A stretch of 64,000 nt of DNA from assembly GCA_900545525.1 (NCBI GenBank), contig UQZX01000006.1, positions 1-64,000 on the forward strand, read 5' to 3'. The notes beneath the pieces were generated by a model. The model was not told where the DNA came from. It did no database searches and was given only the letters and a program-made list of their open reading frames with translations. Made by a program: the position numbers and the translations under genes. Positions within the stretch are counted from its first letter, which is position 1. Each line of letters opens with the position of its first letter. This DNA comes from an uncultured Prevotella sp. (GTDB lineage Bacteria > Bacteroidota > Bacteroidia > Bacteroidales > Bacteroidaceae). Positions 51,628 through 60,298 of this stretch are shown piece after piece.

Positions 51628-52410
51628 CTATTCCGCCGCTCTGCCTTTCCTCAACAGCCAGTTGTCTATAAGCTTACGTGCAATGGACAGTTTTTCGGGT
51701 ATTACGGGCAGATTGTCTATGCTGAACCAGCCGGCAGTCTTCAGTTCTTCCTCCTGTATGTGTACTTCTCCGCCTGCATATTCGGCGTAGAAGCCTACCA
51801 TAAGACCGTTGGGGTAGGGCCATGGCTGCGAGCCGAAATATTCAATGTTCCTTACCGTAAGTCCCGTTTCCTCTGTTATTTCCCGCTCAACGGCATGCTC
51901 AAGCGTCTCTCCCGTTTCCACAAAGCCTGCAACAAGTCCGTGGAAATTGCCGCGGAAGTTGTGGGCGCGTACCAGGAGTATCTCGTCACCCTTGTGTACA
52001 AGGCATATCACTGCCGTGGCAAGCTGCGGCCATATCTCCCTGTGGCATTTGTCGCAGATCTTTGATATCCCTGTGTTAATGCGCATGGGCGAACCGCATG
52101 TGCCACAGTATTGCGTTGTGGCGTCCCAGTATAATATCTCCTCACACTTTCCCGCTTCGAGATACAGTTCGAGAGGCAACATGTTGTATGACCGGCGCAA
52201 CGGGCACAGCTCGTACTTCCCGTTTTCTTCAGGCGGGACCGTCATGCGGAATGTTTTCACGGCATGGCTGCTGTCGGTGTCAATGTCGTGTACATAGCAT
52301 CCCGCGTTGTTCACCGGGCACTTCACGCCCTGCGGGATTGTATATGTGCCATTCGCCTGTTTCTCGAGCAGCAGGTCGGACTTGTAAAAAGCAAACCAGT
52401 ATGTCTTCAT
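51628..52410 (-). CDS. nudC: NAD+ diphosphatase / RNA NAD-decapping NudC
   Basis: A Nudix hydrolase that cleaves NADH and removes NAD caps from RNA. The zinc ribbon is YCGTCGSP and ICDKCHREIWPQ (C4), and the Nudix box is GFVETGETLEHAVEREITEETGL. The NudC-specific SQPWPYPNGLMVGF (SQPWPFPxS) follows. 260 aa. It converges on TIGR02757 with an 11-bp spacer. Confidence 0.95.
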   Translation of the reverse strand: MKTYWFAFYKSDLLLEKQANGTYTIPQGVKCPVNNAGCYVHDIDTDSSHAVKTFRMTVPPEENGKYELCPLRRSYNMLPLELYLEAGKCEEILYWDATTQYCGTCGSPMRINTGISKICDKCHREIWPQLATAVICLVHKGDEILLVRAHNFRGNFHGLVAGFVETGETLEHAVEREITEETGLTVRNIEYFGSQPWPYPNGLMVGFYAEYAGGEVHIQEEELKTAGWFSIDNLPVIPEKLSIARKLIDNWLLRKGRAAE

Positions 52411-52762
52411 GTCCTGTATATGAAAAATTATGATATTGTTTACAAATGATTCTCGTTCTCTTTTTATATTATGAACAGCAACCGTGAAGATGTGTCATAT
52501 ACATTAATATATATGTGTATACGGTGCATGCGCCAAGTGAGGGTATTAAAACCATGTTCTTTAAGCTCGGAGCCTGTAGGGCATATTCTTGTATTTGTCC
52601 GCCAAATAAACATTGAATATCAACATGTTATAAACGGACAAATACAAGAATATGCCCCTACCGTGGAATAATTTCAGGTCTTGCCCCTCCATGGGGTGTA
52701 ATATTCATCGGGCTCACATTATTTATATTTTGACATAACCTGCAATGGTTATCCGTAGGTTT
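52411..52762. other. 352-bp intergenic region with a long perfect inverted repeat
   Basis: Between nudC and the 5'-nucleotidase gene, both on the minus strand. It holds the inverted repeat at 52579-52657, described separately. No gene or promoter box was recognised in the rest. Confidence 0.6.
52579..52657. repeat. 23-bp perfect inverted repeat with 33-nt loop
   Basis: The arms 52579-52601 and 52635-52657 are perfectly complementary. They begin GGGCATATTCTTG and end CAAGAATATGCCC. The outer flanks match a little further, with one inserted base. No U tract follows on either strand, so it is not an ordinary terminator. A small non-autonomous element or a stable RNA hairpin is possible. Confidence 0.8.
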
Positions 52763-54499
52763 CTATTGCTTTCCGAAGAGCAGGCGACGATCACGCCTAA
52801 TGGCATCCTTTGTCAATTCCTCCGGCACGAAGCGCCAGTTGCCGTTGGCGCGTGGGCGTATCACGCCGGCTTTCTCTATCTCCTGCATAAGATAATACCG
52901 AAGATCCCTTTCACTTTTGTATGTTATCCTGTTCTCCAGTTCGTTGTGCGGGATTCCAGCTCCTTTTGTCAGCAGCTCGCCGCCGCCGTTGCCGCGATAG
53001 CTGTTCATCACGACACGGTAAAGACTGTCTTTGCAGAACGGTTTGCCGTTGCTCATGCGCAAAATGCGCACCTTCTCGCCGTCGGGACGTGTCACGTCCA
53101 CCTCATAGTCTATTCCAGCGGCACTGTCGAAGTTGAATGTCATGTTGCGGAACATGTTGTGCCTTCCGTCTCCGCGTGCCGTGGTATCGAGGAGCAATAT
53201 GTGGTCGTCTACCGTCTTCATGGTGTTCACCCACAGGTCGTAGCTCATCTCAAGATGTTTTCTTATCTCTTCACCCGTGAGGGTCATGACGTAGAGCTGG
53301 TTTTCGTATTTGTATAGACTGAACATGTCGCTCACGTGCACGTCTCCTGCCTCTATGCAGGCATCGGGAGACAGGGGCGCGTTGAACGAGATGTCTGCTC
53401 CCGTTATCTGGAGCTGCAGGTTGTGGATAAGGTCGACGAATGCCGAACTGCCGAAAAAGCTGTCCCGTGTGTATATACTTCCTGCAAACGTTCCTATCTT
53501 TTTGTTTACGTACGAGCCGATGTTGTCCGTTATGCCGCGGAAACGTTCCATATATTCCTTGTCCACATCGTATCCCGATATGTCTGTTATTCCTCCCGTC
53601 ACCGTCTTTCCTTCAACGCGCCCGTTAACAAGCGTCAGCGTTATCTCCGCATCAGCCACGGCAAGGGCGTTGTTTGCCGGATTGAGGCACAGGACCTGTC
53701 TGCCAGCATTGTCTGTTATCTGTCCGCAGTATTGCGAATGGTCGTGACCGAATATTATGAGGTCAAATCCTGATACTTCGCGCGCTACTTTCAGTGTTGC
53801 GTCCTCTTCGTATGCATCTGTGGTTATTCCGCCTTCCTTGCCGGAGTGGAACAGTCCGATGATGACATCGGGGCTTTCGTTCTTCTGGATGTATTTAACC
53901 CACCGGCGTGCCGATACAACCATTTCTTCAAATCGCATGCCCTGCCACAGGTTCTCCGTCAGCCAGTTTGGAATGGCAGGTGTAAGAAGTCCGAGTACGG
54001 CAATTCTTACACCCTCCTTGCATATTATCGTGTACGGGGAGAAGTAGGGCTTGCCGTTGTCCGTTCTTATGACATTTGCACCAAGAACAGGGCATTTAAC
54101 CTCGTCAGCCCACTTGTCGTATACGGCATGTCCGGTCTCCACATCGTGGTTGCCTATCGTCTGTGCATCATATCCGAGATAGTTTAAAACATCTGCCGCA
54201 ATGTTTGTTACATCGGGTCTCACATAATTGAAATAGTAGCACGTGGGCTGTCCCTGCAATATGTCGCCGTTATCGAGCATAATGAAGTTGCTGCCGTATT
54301 TTTTTCTCATCATGCCGGCGTATGTGCTCAGCCTTGCCAATGAGCCTTTAGTGTTCTTGCGTTCGATGAAGTTGTATGGAAAAAAGCATCCGTGTACGTC
54401 GCTTGTGCCCAGCACACGCAGTTTTACTGTCTTTGTCTCAGCCATCGTTGATAAGTTAATGCAGATAATAAAAACGATAAAAGCTATAAATCTTCTCAT
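52763..54499 (-). CDS. Bifunctional metallophosphatase/5'-nucleotidase
   Basis: A secreted UshA-like enzyme of 578 aa. The signal peptide is RRFIAFIVFIICINLSTMA. The metallophosphatase part has LGTSDVHGCFFPYN, MLDNGDILQGQP, GNHDVETG and IFGHDHSQYCG. A C-terminal 5'-nucleotidase domain follows, with FGSSAFVDLIHNLQL, DISFNAPLSPD and RVVMNSYRGNGGGEL. It hydrolyses periplasmic nucleotides to nucleosides and phosphate. It lies downstream of nothing on its strand until the propeller-AraC gene, 62 bp away. Confidence 0.92.
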   Translation of the reverse strand: MRRFIAFIVFIICINLSTMAETKTVKLRVLGTSDVHGCFFPYNFIERKNTKGSLARLSTYAGMMRKKYGSNFIMLDNGDILQGQPTCYYFNYVRPDVTNIAADVLNYLGYDAQTIGNHDVETGHAVYDKWADEVKCPVLGANVIRTDNGKPYFSPYTIICKEGVRIAVLGLLTPAIPNWLTENLWQGMRFEEMVVSARRWVKYIQKNESPDVIIGLFHSGKEGGITTDAYEEDATLKVAREVSGFDLIIFGHDHSQYCGQITDNAGRQVLCLNPANNALAVADAEITLTLVNGRVEGKTVTGGITDISGYDVDKEYMERFRGITDNIGSYVNKKIGTFAGSIYTRDSFFGSSAFVDLIHNLQLQITGADISFNAPLSPDACIEAGDVHVSDMFSLYKYENQLYVMTLTGEEIRKHLEMSYDLWVNTMKTVDDHILLLDTTARGDGRHNMFRNMTFNFDSAAGIDYEVDVTRPDGEKVRILRMSNGKPFCKDSLYRVVMNSYRGNGGGELLTKGAGIPHNELENRITYKSERDLRYYLMQEIEKAGVIRPRANGNWRFVPEELTKDAIRRDRRLLFGKQ

Positions 54500-54561
54500 T
54501 ACGTTGTTCCTAATTCCTCTTGTTTATTCATTAAAAACAGGCGGTCAGCATGTTTCCGCAT

Positions 54562-57500
54562 TCATTCCGACTCATTCGCTGTTGCCTCGGCTGCACTTCT
54601 GTTTGTTTCCGCGGCATTCTTGCTTTTAGCCTCTTCGCGATATTTTGTCGGAGTTATACCCATTTTCAGCTTGAACGTGCGTGTGAAATAAACAGGGTCG
54701 TTGAAGCCTGTCTTGTATGCAATCTCCTGTATCGTGGTATTGGTGTTTTCCAGATACATTATAGCTTTCTTGAACCTGAAGTCGCTTATAAGTTCCTTCG
54801 GCGACAAGCCTGTCAGCGACTTCACCTTATTGTAGAATGATGTTCTTGAAAGTGATGAGTTTTCAAGCATGTTCTCTATTTTTATGTTGGCGTCGGTATA
54901 GTGTTCCTCAAGCCAGTCGAGCAGTTGCTTCACAAACTCGTAGTCGTCATCATGCTTGAAGGCTATATCCTGCGGTCCTACTTTTATCACCTTCATGTTC
55001 TCAAGGTCTATCTTGCGCTTCTTTCTCACCCAGAAGTATATGCCGCAGCCAAGGACAATAAGTATTATGTATATCCACAACGCCACCGTGGATGCCCAAA
55101 AGTATGGCGGCACCTTTACCGTTATTTCCGCTATCTCGTATTTATCAGGCGATTCGAGCAGAAATGCCTTTACCTTGAACTTATATGTTCCGGCAGGAAT
55201 GTCATAGAAGCTTGCCATGCGCATGGCATCGGCATTGTGCCACTCGTCGTCATATCCCTCAAGCATATACTGATAGTGAACCCTGTGCTGGAGATGATGA
55301 CTGAGCGATGCGAAGCTGAAGGCGAATGCGCTTGAGCGGCTCGGCAGCCTTACGTAGTTGCTGTCGGGGATGTAATAGTCGTAGAAGTCGTTAAGACGAG
55401 GACTTACAATTTCGTTGTTGATGTAGAAATTTGTTATCTTCAGTTTAAGTTCCTCATTCTTGGGCATGGAGAAATTGTTTCTGTCTATCAGGTAGTAGCC
55501 GTCGAGGGTGCCGAAAAACAGTTTTCCGTTGTTGAGTTGTGTCGCGGCACACTCCGAGCAGCTCACATCGCCGATGCCGTCCAATGACGAAAATATAGCA
55601 AACTGCTGTTTTTCCGGATAGAATGAGCATATAGTCTGGTCTGTCGTGAACCATACCGTCCCGTTGTTGTCGAACGTTATACTTTTTATCTCACTTGACG
55701 GCAGTCCGTTCTTGTCGCTGTATGTCTCAAACATCCAACCGCCATCTTTGTCCTTCTGCACAGCCCTGCTCAGTCCGCCGCTGTTTGTGGCAATCCACAT
55801 CCGTCCGTCCTTAGCCTTTGCTATCTGTATGATATCATAGCTCTCTAACGGTCCTAAATTGCCGTCATAGTTTTTCGTCTGTTTTAGCCGTGTGCTGCAT
55901 ATCTTCTTTGTTTTGCTGTTATAGCTGAAGAGTATTATTCCGTCTGACGTCCCCGCCCATACAAGTCCGCTGTTGTCCACGGCAAGGGTTCTTATCCTGC
56001 GGTACAGGCTGTTGCGGATATCGCTGACCGTATTGTTGGCATTGATAAAGCCGTACCTGTCGTTCCCGCCCGGCAGCATGTTTATCCCTCCGCCGAACGT
56101 AGCAATCCAGATGTTGCCGTCCTTGTCCTCCACCGTACAGTATACATTGTCCGAACTTATGCTCTGTCTGTCTGTTTCGTTGTGACGGAAATGTTTCATT
56201 ATGTATCCTCCGTTCCCGTCGGCGGTCATTCTGTACAGTCCGTTCCCTTTGGTGCTCATCCAAATATTACCTTTTCGGTCCTGCATGAGATTATATATCC
56301 TGCCGATGTTTCCGCCTTCAGAGTTTTTGTCTGTCACGGTTCTTTTGCCCTTGTCGAAGATATACAGTTTTCCGGCTTTGCTTCCGATGAACAACTTTCC
56401 GCTTTTACGGTCCTGAAGTATTGCCCTTATTTCATTGGCGTCATAGCTTGTGGCATCCGGTTCGAGCTTATATCTTGATATATGGTTGCTGAAAAGCTCA
56501 AGTTTTTCCAGTCCCCGCCTTATGGTAGACATCCATATCACTCCGTGGGGCATGGGCAGATATGCCGTCAGTGTGTTTGACAGGTTCCACGGATTATCAG
56601 GATTGTTGTGGAAATATTTTATCTCGTCTGCCTGCCTGTCATAATATCCGAAACCACCGTGGTTCATCCTTACCCACATAATGCCGTCTGCCTCACTGAA
56701 CATTCCGCCGTTAAGGTCTATGTCGGGTATGGTGACAATCTGCGTAAAGTCCTTTATGTCACCTGTGGTTGTTTTCAGCCTTGACACGCCTTGTTTTTCC
56801 GTAGAGAACCACAACAGTCCTTCACTGTCTGCATATATCGAAGAAACATGCTTTTCGTTGAGCTGTTTTATAAGTTTGTTTTGTCCCTTGTTGTCTATAT
56901 ATAATATCTTTCCGGACATAGTGCCGGCATACAGGCTGTTTCCCCTATATGTCGCCGCCGTGATGTCCTCACCGGCAAAACAGCGGTAGGATATCTGCCC
57001 TGTCTCATTGTCAAGCAGCATCATACCGTTGTTGGTCGCCAGCCACACATTACCCTGATCGTCACATACTACTTTGTTGACATTAATCTTGCCCAGCGGA
57101 TAGTTTCTTCTTGTAAACTTGCTGTTTGCAAGTCTTATGCGGTAAATTCCCTTGTTGTCTACTATCACATATACGTCTCCGTTGGGAGCAACTGTTATTT
57201 CATGGGTGGTAATAAAATTGCTTCCGCCGTTTATTCCCTGAAAAGCACTGGTAATCTTGTCTGTATTTCTGTCGAGTACAAATACGCGGTTGTCGTACAT
57301 TCTCATCCAGATATTACCTTCCGTGTCCGTATGTATTTTAAGTATTCTGTTGTGAAATTCGGGAATGTTGCTTCTCAGTCCGGTACTGTAGTTGTAGAAG
57401 GAATAACCATCATAGCGGCATAGCCCGTTGTATGTGGCAAGCCATATATATCCGTATTTATCGGTAGTTATGTCAGATATTGCATTACTTGCCAGCCCGT

Positions 57501-57606
57501 CTTTTGTCGAATAGTGTGAAAGCTTTGCTTTAAGGTCCAAGGCATGTATATCGTTCATGGCAATCATTGCCAGTATAGATGTTATTATTATAGCCGTCTT
57601 TTTCAT
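54562..57606 (-). CDS. Membrane-spanning propeller sensor with AraC output, no kinase
   Basis: 1014 aa. A signal anchor (AIIITSILAMIAMNDIHA) leads to two periplasmic beta-propellers of ligand-sensing repeats (for example ITTDKYGYIWLATYNGLCRYDG, VCDDQGNVWLATNNGMML) to about 700, then a Y_Y_Y domain (SSAFAFSFASLSHHLQHRVHYQYMLEGYDDEWHNA region). One transmembrane helix follows (ALWIYIILIVLGCGIYFWV). A cytoplasmic AraC-type HTH closes it (SLSRTSFYNKVKSLTGLSPKELI and IAYKTGFNDPVYFTRTFK). Histidine kinase and receiver domains, present in hybrid HTCS proteins, are absent, as in SusR. No SusC/SusD pair is nearby. Confidence 0.9.
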   Translation of the reverse strand: MKKTAIIITSILAMIAMNDIHALDLKAKLSHYSTKDGLASNAISDITTDKYGYIWLATYNGLCRYDGYSFYNYSTGLRSNIPEFHNRILKIHTDTEGNIWMRMYDNRVFVLDRNTDKITSAFQGINGGSNFITTHEITVAPNGDVYVIVDNKGIYRIRLANSKFTRRNYPLGKINVNKVVCDDQGNVWLATNNGMMLLDNETGQISYRCFAGEDITAATYRGNSLYAGTMSGKILYIDNKGQNKLIKQLNEKHVSSIYADSEGLLWFSTEKQGVSRLKTTTGDIKDFTQIVTIPDIDLNGGMFSEADGIMWVRMNHGGFGYYDRQADEIKYFHNNPDNPWNLSNTLTAYLPMPHGVIWMSTIRRGLEKLELFSNHISRYKLEPDATSYDANEIRAILQDRKSGKLFIGSKAGKLYIFDKGKRTVTDKNSEGGNIGRIYNLMQDRKGNIWMSTKGNGLYRMTADGNGGYIMKHFRHNETDRQSISSDNVYCTVEDKDGNIWIATFGGGINMLPGGNDRYGFINANNTVSDIRNSLYRRIRTLAVDNSGLVWAGTSDGIILFSYNSKTKKICSTRLKQTKNYDGNLGPLESYDIIQIAKAKDGRMWIATNSGGLSRAVQKDKDGGWMFETYSDKNGLPSSEIKSITFDNNGTVWFTTDQTICSFYPEKQQFAIFSSLDGIGDVSCSECAATQLNNGKLFFGTLDGYYLIDRNNFSMPKNEELKLKITNFYINNEIVSPRLNDFYDYYIPDSNYVRLPSRSSAFAFSFASLSHHLQHRVHYQYMLEGYDDEWHNADAMRMASFYDIPAGTYKFKVKAFLLESPDKYEIAEITVKVPPYFWASTVALWIYIILIVLGCGIYFWVRKKRKIDLENMKVIKVGPQDIAFKHDDDYEFVKQLLDWLEEHYTDANIKIENMLENSSLSRTSFYNKVKSLTGLSPKELISDFRFKKAIMYLENTNTTIQEIAYKTGFNDPVYFTRTFKLKMGITPTKYREEAKSKNAAETNRSAAEATANESE

Positions 57607-57671
57607 TTTATATGTGTTCTTTTAAGGCATTGTATGGTTGTTGCTTTTGTTCTCTTTGTAGTTTATCTTAT

Positions 57672-57680
57672 GCAAAGATA
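57672..57680 (-). promoter_or_regulatory. -7 box of the propeller-AraC gene
   Basis: Reads TATCTTTGC on the minus strand, 65 nt upstream of the ATG. A second identical box at 57738-57746 shares the longer word TTATGCAAAGATA, so tandem promoters are possible. Confidence 0.5.
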
Positions 57681-57958
57681 ATGCAAACCGAGTGCAATCA
57701 AGCTTGCTTGTAATTGCCGAGGTGCCGCTTATTTTATGCAAAGATAGTAAAAAAACGTGATTTTTTATGCTTTATATATAATAAAGTCAAGACTTTGGCT
57801 ATATAAAGAGCATGTAATTGGAAATACAACGGCAACTTTCAGTACATATTATATAATGTCTATAAATGCGCGGTTGTATCTAAATAAGATAAAAGGCAAG
57901 TACCTGAAACACAGTAATAAAGCATGCCGCTCTCATAGATTATTATCCGTTGTTTGCA

Positions 57959-58041
57959 AGACGTGATGTTTTGAATGCCAAAAGATGCCCTTTCATGCTC
58001 TAAAAGGCGGCATTTGAGACGCTAAAAGGGCACCTTTTGTA
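57959..58041. repeat. 22-bp-period array 5 (words GATGCCC / GGCGGCA / GGGCACC)
   Basis: Words at 57962 (CGTGATG, weak), 57984 (GATGCCC), 58006 (GGCGGCA) and 58028 (GGGCACC), exactly 22 bp apart and flanked by A and T runs. It lies between the btuC-like gene and the propeller-AraC gene. Confidence 0.75.
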
Positions 58042-58059
58042 AAGAGCTGGTGGACAGCA

Positions 58060-58157
58060 TTATATAGTAGAATATAAGTTTGATGAATTATATAACCCCA
58101 GCCACTCCTTAAAAGACTTGATGTCCTTAACACCTTTAAGGGATATTTTGCCGTTCA
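58060..58157 (-). pseudogene. Possible 3' remnant of a lost gene
   Basis: On the minus strand, in a frame different from the neighbouring permease, about 30 codons read like a protein end: KISLKGVKDIKSFKEWLGLY then stop. The frame continues into the permease gene, where it is only a shadow. I read it as the tail of a gene cut by a deletion that moved the permease next to it. This is weak. Confidence 0.3.
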
Positions 58158-59174
58158 CCCCATCATCCTTCGCCTTGTTATGACGTATATGATTACCGGT
58201 GCTCCTATAAGCGGGGTGACGGCATTGAGCGGCAGGACCCCGCCCGTGCACGGCATTATGCATATAAGGTTGCAGAGCAGGGCGACAGCCATTCCCGATA
58301 TCATTGTTGCTGGCATTATAATTCTGTGATTGTCTGTCGAAAGGAATATGCGTGCGATATGTGGAACGGCAAGCCCGATAAACGACACAGGACCGCAGAA
58401 AGCGGTGGTGACGGCTGTCTGAAGACCTGTTACAATCAGTAGGAAGTTGCGCACTCTTGTGGTTCTTACACCGAGATTTTCGGCGTATTGCTCTCCTAAC
58501 AGCAGGGCGTTGAGAGGCTTGATGAGCAGAAGAGAGCATATAAGTCCCAATATGGTGGCTGATGCAAATATCGGTATGCTGCCCATTGTCACTCCGCCGA
58601 AATTGCCCATGCCCCAAATCATATATGACTGCACTCCCTCTTCGGTAGCAATAAAATTAAGAAGTGAAATGGCAGACGAAGCCATGTATCCGGTCATTAT
58701 GCCAATGATGAGCAGCATGACGTTGTTGCGGACCATTACGGAAAACAGCAGAATTATAAACATTACTGCCATGGCACCGGCAAATGCGGCTGTAAGCACG
58801 GCGATAAACGAACCTGCCGATATCGTTCCTCCGGACATGCCTATGCCGGGCATCAGCATCACTATGGCTACGCCAAGACTTGCACCACTGTTTATTCCGA
58901 AGACTGACGGACCGGCAAGCGGGTTCCGGAACGCCACCTGCAACATCAGTCCGCATGCCGCGAGGGAGGCACCGCATAATGCGGCGGTTATTGCCTGAGG
59001 CAGCCGCGACTCCAACAGTATGTATCTCCAGCTTTCATTGTCGTGCTCCTGCCATATAAGTATCTTAACCACATCCTGTAGCGGAATGTCCGCTGCACCG
59101 ACAAAAAGGTTCAGAACGAAGAGCGCGACAACGGACAGGGATGTCAGGAATATATATAAGTTCTTTCTGCTCAT
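58155..59174 (-). CDS. FecCD/BtuC family ABC transporter permease (cobalamin locus)
   Basis: 339 aa with about ten hydrophobic segments. The family motifs are LPQAITAALCGASLAACGLMLQVAFRNPLAGPSVFGINSGASLG region and VSFIGLAVPHIARIFLSTDNHRIIMPATMISG. BtuC homologue by context: directly after a substrate-binding lipoprotein in a B12-riboswitch operon. The start overlaps the stop of that gene (4 nt). No BtuD-like ATPase gene follows on this strand, where one is usual. Confidence 0.9.
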   Translation of the reverse strand: MSRKNLYIFLTSLSVVALFVLNLFVGAADIPLQDVVKILIWQEHDNESWRYILLESRLPQAITAALCGASLAACGLMLQVAFRNPLAGPSVFGINSGASLGVAIVMLMPGIGMSGGTISAGSFIAVLTAAFAGAMAVMFIILLFSVMVRNNVMLLIIGIMTGYMASSAISLLNFIATEEGVQSYMIWGMGNFGGVTMGSIPIFASATILGLICSLLLIKPLNALLLGEQYAENLGVRTTRVRNFLLIVTGLQTAVTTAFCGPVSFIGLAVPHIARIFLSTDNHRIIMPATMISGMAVALLCNLICIMPCTGGVLPLNAVTPLIGAPVIIYVITRRRMMG

Positions 59175-60298
59175 TTAAGTTTGAAGAAATATTTTGTGTC
59201 TCCCTTTATTCCGAGATCCGGATGAGCTATCATGACAAAGTCGCGCAACAGTCTCTCCGGGTGGAATGGCGTTTCTTCATAGAACGTTGAATTAAGGGTG
59301 TTGCAGCCATAGACCTCACCGGTCTTAAATGCCTTGAACTGTTTATATCCGCTGTATTCCCTGCCAAGGCCGTCAAGTGTCAGAGGCTTGTCGCCTGCAT
59401 ACTTGAGCATCCATATTCCGGCATCGGCGGAACTTTCGAGAACTTTCTCGAATGACAGTTGAAGGCTGCCGCTGTCGTTGTTGCCGGCAAACGGATATGA
59501 TATCACGGCATCTTTTATAATCTGACCTATTGTGCTCCTGCCTCCCGGAACATACCATACCGAGCCTGTTTTCGTGTCCATAAGTATGGATTTCCTCACT
59601 TTTGACTTTACAGCCATGGCTTTAAGCTCCATATATTCTTTCTCTACGGCGTTGAAGATACTGTCTGCCTTTTCTTCCGCTCCCCACAGCATTCCGTAGA
59701 ACTTCATCCACTCGGCGCGTCCAAGTGCCGTTGTCTCCATATAATCGGCAGCCTCTATTATCGGAATGTCCAGCTTGTCGATCTTTCCATATCCTCCGCT
59801 GTTTTGAAAAGGAGACAGCAATATGGCATCCGGATGCAGTTCTATTATTTTTTCTATTTCGGGTGCCATGCTGCTGCCGCAGTCGGTGATGCTGCCTTTC
59901 CGTACGGCATTGGATATCCGTGGTATCTTGATGTACGGAACATCGCACACTCCGGCAATGCAGCTTTCCCTGTTCAGAGACAACAGCAAGGCACAGTGGA
60001 CCGACGTGCTTATCACCGATTTCTCCAGCGGTATATGTATTACTGTGCCTTGAGGCAGTCTTACGTCAGGTCGTGTTCCTTTTTTTACAAGTATGTATGT
60101 ATGAAGTATATTATCCGTATTCCACGGATCTGTGAGCATAACGGTCGTATAGTCTGTGTGCTTCACGATTTTTATGTGTTCCGCATACTTCATCACGATG
60201 CTGTCACCCGTATCTTCATGCCCGGCTGTTGTTTTGCCGGTGCATGAAGACATCAGTGCCGTTGCCAATACAACGATATACTTTAATATAAGCTTCAT
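59171..60298 (-). CDS. ABC transporter substrate-binding lipoprotein (BtuF-like)
   Basis: 375 aa. The signal KLILKYIVVLATALMSSC ends at a lipobox cysteine. The two lobes of a class III periplasmic-binding protein follow: IHIPLEKSVISTSVHCALLLSL, IEKIIELHPDAILLSPF, and later VWYVPGGRSTIGQIIKDA and PFHPERLLRDFVMIAHPDLG. Context favours cobalamin. It sits between the BtuG-like gene and the permease, stop codon overlapping the permease start. Confidence 0.88.
   Translation of the reverse strand: MKLILKYIVVLATALMSSCTGKTTAGHEDTGDSIVMKYAEHIKIVKHTDYTTVMLTDPWNTDNILHTYILVKKGTRPDVRLPQGTVIHIPLEKSVISTSVHCALLLSLNRESCIAGVCDVPYIKIPRISNAVRKGSITDCGSSMAPEIEKIIELHPDAILLSPFQNSGGYGKIDKLDIPIIEAADYMETTALGRAEWMKFYGMLWGAEEKADSIFNAVEKEYMELKAMAVKSKVRKSILMDTKTGSVWYVPGGRSTIGQIIKDAVISYPFAGNNDSGSLQLSFEKVLESSADAGIWMLKYAGDKPLTLDGLGREYSGYKQFKAFKTGEVYGCNTLNSTFYEETPFHPERLLRDFVMIAHPDLGIKGDTKYFFKLK

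Larger units (their letters stand above)
57607..58154. other. 548-bp intergenic region
   Basis: It holds tandem promoter-like boxes (57672-57680 and 57738-57746), a phrase GCAAACCGAGTGCAATCAAG between them, array 5 (57959-58040), and a coding-like tail at 58060-58157. No complete gene was recognised. Confidence 0.5.

Noticed and set aside
52471..52671. Small plus-strand frame covering the inverted repeat upstream of nudC
   Set aside because: It consists largely of the repeat arms and the loop, with no start context.
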